Source: M55B118 sp964501715
GTDB lineage: Bacteria; Bacillota_I; Bacilli_A; Izemoplasmatales; Izemoplasmataceae
Reading direction: 5' to 3'
Length of the DNA stretch: 64,000 nucleotides
Assembly: GCA_964501715.1 (NCBI GenBank)
Contig: CAZCTR010000003.1
Location: 49,693-113,692, forward strand
The notes beneath the pieces are model-generated. The model was given only the letters and a program-made list of their open reading frames with translations, ran no database searches and had not been told where the DNA came from. Both the position numbers and the translations under genes were made by a program. Shown piece by piece: positions 60,262 through 64,000 of this stretch (its first letter is position 1; each line of letters starts with the position of its first letter).

Positions 60262-61410
60262 TCACGGAATGGTGTTAAAATCCATGCCGCAACGTATGAG
60301 CCGTGCCGCTTCTAAGGAGACGCCCCTCAAGTTGTCTTCAAAGTTCTCATCAGTACCGGCCCCATCATCTGGGTCGTGACATTTCATGGTGCCAAGCATG
60401 GCGTCGAAAGGGAATGCGCCCCGGAGCTTGAATGGCACATCGACAATGCCGGCGATGGCGACAACCGGTTTCCCCATGGCCCTCGCTTTGATGGCCAACT
60501 CGTAGGGTGCCTTGCCTGATAGTGTCTGCCGGTCGATTTTTCCTTCGCCGGTCACGACAAGGTCGGCCTTTCCGATGATTTCATCCATACCGCAGATCTC
60601 GCTGATGACGTCGAATCCGTTCCTCAGTTCCGCCCCGAGGAACATCCGCATACCGGCTCCTATGCCGCCCGCCGCTCCGTCGCGAGGGAGGTTTTCCGCC
60701 GCGCCTGCATGTTTTGCGGAGACCGCGCTGAAATGCCTGAGCCCTTGGTCAAGTGTTTTCGTGATGTGCGTGTCCGCCCCTTTTTGCGGGGCGAACACAT
60801 AAGCCGCACCATTTTCTCCGAAGAGCGGGTTTTTCACATCACAAGCGATGACGAAATGTGTTTTTTCAAGGGCTTCATGACGGGTTGTACCATCGATTTC
60901 ACTGACTTTTTCCATGGCTTCTCCACTTGCTGATAGCAGGGTGCCCCGCGCATCGTAGAAACGGTAGCCAAGAGCGCTGAGAAGTCCCATGCCCATGTCG
61001 TTCGTCGCGCTTCCCCCGATGCCCACGATGAATGACCGTATGCCCCTTTCGAGCGCATCGACTATGAGTGTGCCGACCCCATGGGTGGATGCCTTGAGAG
61101 GATTCGCCTCATCATGCTTAAGGCGCATCATCCCGGCGGCTTCGGCCATTTCGATGACTGCGGTATAATCGTCTATGATTCCGTATCTCGCTTTGATTTT
61201 TCTGCCGAGAGGGTCGGATGTCTCCACTTCAATGGTCCGACCGCGCCGGTTATTAACAAGGGTGTCAAGGGTGCCTTCGCCACCGTCGGCTATGGCAAGC
61301 GTCTCCGTCGAAGTGTTGAGTTGTTCCTTGAAAGCCTTGGAGGCTATGCTTGCGGCCTCTTCGGATGTGAAAACCCCTTTGAAACTGTCGAATGCGAATA
61401 GTGTATGCAT
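60262..61410 (-). CDS. Glycerate kinase (GlxK/GckA type)
   Basis: Phosphorylates glycerate with ATP. The 382-residue protein shows AFDSFKGVFTSEEAA at the start, the IADGGEGTLDTL motif, VGIGGSATNDMGMGLL and LVVTGEGKIDRQT, all family hallmarks of type-2 bacterial glycerate kinases. The ATG at 61410 is chosen because AGAGGTG lies about nine bases upstream; a GTG three codons earlier sits within that site. Convergent with the DUF438 gene, with no clear terminator between them. Confidence 0.93.
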   Translation of the reverse strand: MHTLFAFDSFKGVFTSEEAASIASKAFKEQLNTSTETLAIADGGEGTLDTLVNNRRGRTIEVETSDPLGRKIKARYGIIDDYTAVIEMAEAAGMMRLKHDEANPLKASTHGVGTLIVDALERGIRSFIVGIGGSATNDMGMGLLSALGYRFYDARGTLLSASGEAMEKVSEIDGTTRHEALEKTHFVIACDVKNPLFGENGAAYVFAPQKGADTHITKTLDQGLRHFSAVSAKHAGAAENLPRDGAAGGIGAGMRMFLGAELRNGFDVISEICGMDEIIGKADLVVTGEGKIDRQTLSGKAPYELAIKARAMGKPVVAIAGIVDVPFKLRGAFPFDAMLGTMKCHDPDDGAGTDENFEDNLRGVSLEAARLIRCGMDFNTIP

Positions 61411-61516
61411 GGAAGTCACCTCTTTGGTCCATTATATCAGAACTTTCCTTGCAGGTGTCCTGTCATTTAATGGGACGCATGCATATAACATAATATAACA
61501 TAACGGGAGTGATTGG

Positions 61517-62386
61517 ATGGCGTTGAGCCCCTCAACAAGAAAGACACTGCTCAGGATGCAAAAAAGTGAAATCACCGAACATTGCATCTACCGGTCGATT
61601 GCGAAAAGGACAAAGGATCCCCACAACAAGGAAGTCATAGAGTCCATCGCCAAAGAAGAGAAAGACCATTATGACACATGGGCCGGCTACACCGGTGTAA
61701 GGATGCGCCCCAACCACCTTAAAGTGATCCTTTTCAGGCTGATGAATGTGCTTTTCGGCATCACTTTCGTCCTCAAATACATGGAGAGGGGCGAAATGTT
61801 CGCGCAAAAGACATACCGTGACATCAAAGAAGAGGTGCCGGAAGCCGAACGGATCGAAAAGGAGGAAAACGAACATGAGATGGCGCTCCTTGGAACCTTG
61901 GATGAGAACCGCGTAAAATACATACGTTCGACGGTGCTCGGTCTCAACGACGCGCTTGTTGAACTCACTGGCGCGCTTGCGGGACTCACGTTCGCCCTGA
62001 GCGACAACACCCTGATCTCCTTATCCGGTCTCATAACAGGCATCGCCGCCTCCCTTTCCATGGCTGCGAGCGAATACCTTTCCACAAAAGCCGAGGGAAG
62101 AAGCGATGCACTAAGATCCAGTCTGTACACAGGAACCGCATACGTCCTTGTCGTCGCCCTTCTCATCGCCCCGTACCTGCTTTTGGACAATGCATTCATC
62201 TCGCTTGCGATCATGCTCGTGACCGCGCTTTTGATCATCCTGATCTTCAATTTCTATATGGCTGTCGCCCTGGATTTGAATTTCAAGCAGAGGTTTCTAC
62301 AGATGGTTACAATCAGCATGGGCGTCGCAGGGTTCTCCTTCCTTGTCGGCATCGCCCTCAGATCGCTTTTCGGCATCGATATCTAA
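61517..62386 (+). CDS. Ferritin-like / CCC1-VIT1 family iron (Fe/Mn) transporter
   Basis: A 289-residue fusion. The N-terminal part (about residues 1-130) is a rubrerythrin-like helical domain with the di-iron Glu/His pattern (SEITEHCIYRSIA, AKEEKDHYDTW, EKEENEHEMALL). The C-terminal part has five membrane segments of the VIT1/CCC1 type starting at VLGLNDALVELTGALAGLTFAL. The arrangement recalls MbfA, an iron exporter. GGGAG precedes the ATG. GDPD begins 14 bases after its stop. With EncFtn-encapsulin it suggests active iron handling. Confidence 0.88.
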   Translation: MALSPSTRKTLLRMQKSEITEHCIYRSIAKRTKDPHNKEVIESIAKEEKDHYDTWAGYTGVRMRPNHLKVILFRLMNVLFGITFVLKYMERGEMFAQKTYRDIKEEVPEAERIEKEENEHEMALLGTLDENRVKYIRSTVLGLNDALVELTGALAGLTFALSDNTLISLSGLITGIAASLSMAASEYLSTKAEGRSDALRSSLYTGTAYVLVVALLIAPYLLLDNAFISLAIMLVTALLIILIFNFYMAVALDLNFKQRFLQMVTISMGVAGFSFLVGIALRSLFGIDI

Positions 62387-62400
62387 AGGGGGATTGACAG

Positions 62401-63435
62401 ATGCGAATATTCAACTTTCATTTCAGCAAGCGCAGAGTCCTTATCATGGCCCTAATGGTGCTCGCTTTGGCATGGAGTGCAATCTCGCTCGCACCGAGAG
62501 GGGATAACCACCAAGGCGAGAACCCTTTCATCAGGGGAGATAAGCCCCCGATGCTCATCGCCCATGGTGGTGGGAACCAGGAGTTCCCCGACAACACCTT
62601 GGAAGCGTATTACAATGCCTACCATGCAGACCAGGACGTGATGATGGAAACCGATGTAAGCATCACAAAAGACAATGTCCTCATCCTTTCGCACGACACC
62701 ACACTCGACCGCAAGACAAGATTGACAGAAGCCCCGATCGAGGAAGTCAACTACGAGGACCTGATTGAAGAAGAGGTCTGTTTCGGTTATGAGAACCCCG
62801 TAAACAGGGACGGGTTCAACACCACGGGGGAATTCTACCGCTACAAGAATTACAGGAATGAAACGGTGACCCCGAAGGATGTCCCCTATCCCCCCGGTGT
62901 CGAACCCAGGCATGAGGAGGTCTTTCTGGCCACCACGCTCGAGGAATTGCTCACCACGTTTCCAGACAACTACATCAATGTGGAGATCAAGCAGGATGGC
63001 GCCACGGGACACTATGCCCTCGCCAAGACCCTTGAACTCCTTGATGAACTCGACGAGGAATACGACACGTTTGAGCGGGTCGTGCTGGCGTCATTCCACC
63101 GGGATATCTACAATCTGATCAAGGACTACCGCGAAGACATGTATCCCGACCTCATGTTCTCGCCGCAGGAACGCTCCATCCGCCAGTTTGTCCTGCTTGA
63201 ACGTACACGTCTCGATCTGTTCTACACTGATCCAGTCACTGTATTCCAGCTTCCTGTTGGGCAACAGGGGTTTCTTTTCGCGAAGCGCTCATTCATCAGC
63301 GCCGCCAATGCGCATAACATCGCCGTGCATTTCTGGACCATCAACGACCCTGAAATGATGCGTCATCTCATTGACATCGGCGCGGATGGCATCATGACTG
63401 ACCGGCCGCATCTTCTGGCGGAAATCCTGGACTGA
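62401..63435 (+). CDS. Glycerophosphodiester phosphodiesterase, membrane anchored
   Basis: Releases glycerol-3-phosphate from glycerophosphodiesters. An N-terminal signal anchor (about residues 13-31) precedes the GDPD barrel: LIAHGGGNQEFPDNTLEAYYNA with the first catalytic His, METDVSITKDNVLILSHD with metal Glu/Asp and second His, and NVEIKQD. The C-terminal HFWTINDPEMMRHLIDIGADGIMTDRP is classic. 344 residues. GGGGG precedes the ATG. Its product would feed glycerol-3-phosphate to the glp enzymes in this window. Confidence 0.93.
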   Translation: MRIFNFHFSKRRVLIMALMVLALAWSAISLAPRGDNHQGENPFIRGDKPPMLIAHGGGNQEFPDNTLEAYYNAYHADQDVMMETDVSITKDNVLILSHDTTLDRKTRLTEAPIEEVNYEDLIEEEVCFGYENPVNRDGFNTTGEFYRYKNYRNETVTPKDVPYPPGVEPRHEEVFLATTLEELLTTFPDNYINVEIKQDGATGHYALAKTLELLDELDEEYDTFERVVLASFHRDIYNLIKDYREDMYPDLMFSPQERSIRQFVLLERTRLDLFYTDPVTVFQLPVGQQGFLFAKRSFISAANAHNIAVHFWTINDPEMMRHLIDIGADGIMTDRPHLLAEILD

Positions 63436-63467
63436 AGAAGATTCTTATAAGCGATTGAAAAAAACCA

Positions 63468-63496
63468 TTGAAAAATGTGTCCTGTTCGTGTAAAAT
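63468..63496 (+). promoter_or_regulatory. tRNA-Ala promoter
   Basis: TTGAAA (63468-63473), 17 bases, TAAAAT (63491-63496), 12 bases before the tRNA. Confidence 0.8.
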
Positions 63497-63507
63497 CTTA
63501 ACAGTAA

Positions 63508-63580
63508 GGGGCTATAGCTCAGCTGGGAGAGCGCTAGCATGGCATGCTAGAGGTCACGGGTTCGAGCCCCGTTAGCTCCA
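63508..63580 (+). tRNA. tRNA-Ala (GGC)
   Basis: A complete cloverleaf of 73 bases. Acceptor GGGGCTA/TAGCTCC, D arm GCTC-AGCTGGGA-GAGC, anticodon stem CTAGC/GCTAG with loop ATGGCAT (anticodon GGC, 63541-63543), T arm ACGGG-TTCGAGC-CCCGT. The discriminator base is A and CCA is not encoded. Confidence 0.97.
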
Positions 63581-63595
63581 GGTTATACCTTCAAC

Positions 63596-63625
63596 GCCAC
63601 GACCATGTCGTGGCTTTTCTTTTTT
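63596..63625 (+). terminator. tRNA-Ala terminator
   Basis: GCCACGAC (63596-63603), loop CAT, GTCGTGGC (63607-63614), then a T-rich tail. Confidence 0.92.
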
Positions 63626-63700
63626 TATCACGCATCTTCATAATTGGTTCACATAATTCAGCTACACTATGAATGAATCAAAATAGAAGGAGAGATAATC

Positions 63701-64000
63701 ATGGATAAAGTACTGATAGGACTGGGAATACTGTTCATCAGCATTTTTGTTGCAGCTGCAGTGCAGGCCACATCTCAAACAACTATTTTTTCACCTTTCC
63801 ACAACTCAGAAGAACCCGTCACCTCCGCTGACGATACTCAGTCAACCGGCTTCATGCGTGGAGGAGTTTGTCATGGCAGTGCATGGAATGAAGAAGAGGA
63901 TTTCTACCGTCACCATCACAAGCACTGGCTGGATGATTCACAGGTCTCAAACGACCATGTCCACACGTATATGCACTTGACAGAAGAGGCGCAAAAAGCT
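63701..64000 (+). CDS. Secreted or anchored His-rich small protein, cut by window edge
   Basis: The frame is open for 100 codons to the last base. A hydrophobic N-terminus (VLIGLGILFISIFVAAAVQA) could be a signal peptide or anchor, with AAVQA resembling a signal peptidase site. The exported part is acidic, with one Cys (GGVCHGSAW) and a His cluster (RHHHKHW). I recognise no family. Metal binding is possible. AGAAGGAGAG precedes the ATG. Confidence 0.7.
   Translation, partial: MDKVLIGLGILFISIFVAAAVQATSQTTIFSPFHNSEEPVTSADDTQSTGFMRGGVCHGSAWNEEEDFYRHHHKHWLDDSQVSNDHVHTYMHLTEEAQKA

Noticed and set aside
61478..61500. ATAACATA direct repeats before the iron transporter gene as an operator
   Set aside because: Too short and AT-rich to separate from ordinary promoter sequence.
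1..64000. CRISPR arrays, insertion sequences, prophage, toxin-antitoxin pairs
   Set aside because: No regularly spaced repeats, transposase or integrase motifs, terminal inverted repeats, or paired small toxin/antitoxin genes were seen.

Overview
The window reads as a piece of an uncultured Bacillota (Bacilli/Tenericutes-like) draft genome. Supporting this are the standard genetic code with TGA stops, strong AGGAGG ribosome binding sites, many extended -10 promoters (TGnTATAAT), a Trp T-box leader, a GlpP antiterminator, a Firmicutes-type glycerol operon and YwbE/DegV/DUF1667-class genes. GC is moderate to high (by eye a little over 50%). Exported proteins are very rich in Asp/Glu, which may point to a saline habitat (inference). 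Two 100-base runs of N (13911-14010, 39557-39656) are scaffold gaps, each cutting into genes. No insertion sequence, prophage or CRISPR array was seen.

Layout. 0-13.9 kb: a c-di-GMP turnover protein cut by the left edge, a GlpP-type leader with an FAD oxidoreductase, an aldo/keto reductase, Tex, a CASTOR/POLLUX-type channel, DegV opposite FabV, acylphosphatase, a GNAT/YedK/AEC-transporter operon and an aromatic-acid-exporter gene running into gap 1. 14-20 kb: a large acidic lipoprotein of at least eight CBM26-like repeats, a GGDEF protein and PepD. 19.7-25.1 kb: the glycerol module glpP, glpA-like, FAD/NAD oxidoreductase, DUF1667 and glpK. 25.2-40.4 kb: a complete sulfoquinovose (SQ) catabolic cluster. 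40.5-46.3 kb: aldo/keto reductase, GH13 glucosidase, membrane GGDEF and small proteins. 46.25-49.9 kb: aromatic amino acid genes, with a Trp T-box before a lone trpB and a Tyr-codon leader peptide plus terminator before aroF-tyrA. 49.97-64 kb: a broken Mrp/Nuo-type antiporter gene, MATE, an EncFtn-encapsulin iron nanocompartment, a macro-domain protein, an acidic lipoprotein, small membrane proteins, DMT transporter, DUF438/PAS protein, glycerate kinase, an iron-transport protein, GDPD, tRNA-Ala and a His-rich protein cut by the right edge.

The central system is the 25.4-40.4 kb cluster. It encodes an ABC importer, a GH31 sulfoquinovosidase with every known sulfonate-binding and catalytic residue in place, an L-fucose-isomerase-fold SQ isomerase, a split transketolase, an RpiB-fold isomerase lacking its usual phosphate-side His, a CoA-acylating aldehyde dehydrogenase, a two-subunit ADP-forming acyl-CoA synthetase, a membrane carrier and a ROK-type regulator. 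Together these match the sulfoglycolytic transketolase (sulfo-TK) route in its sulfoacetate-forming, ATP-yielding variant. The glycerol module lies directly upstream. Sulfoquinovosyl glycerol, the natural breakdown product of plant sulfolipid, would yield SQ plus glycerol, and glycerol can be turned into the glyceraldehyde-3-phosphate that the transketolase consumes as acceptor. I infer that the two modules work as one unit.

Regulation visible in the sequence: three related GlpP-target terminator leaders (before glpP, glpA-like and the distant paralogue at 1.6 kb), cre/LacI-type operators at the SQ promoter and near the CBM lipoprotein, a T-box with a UGG specifier, and a 14-codon tyrosine-rich leader peptide with an attenuator.
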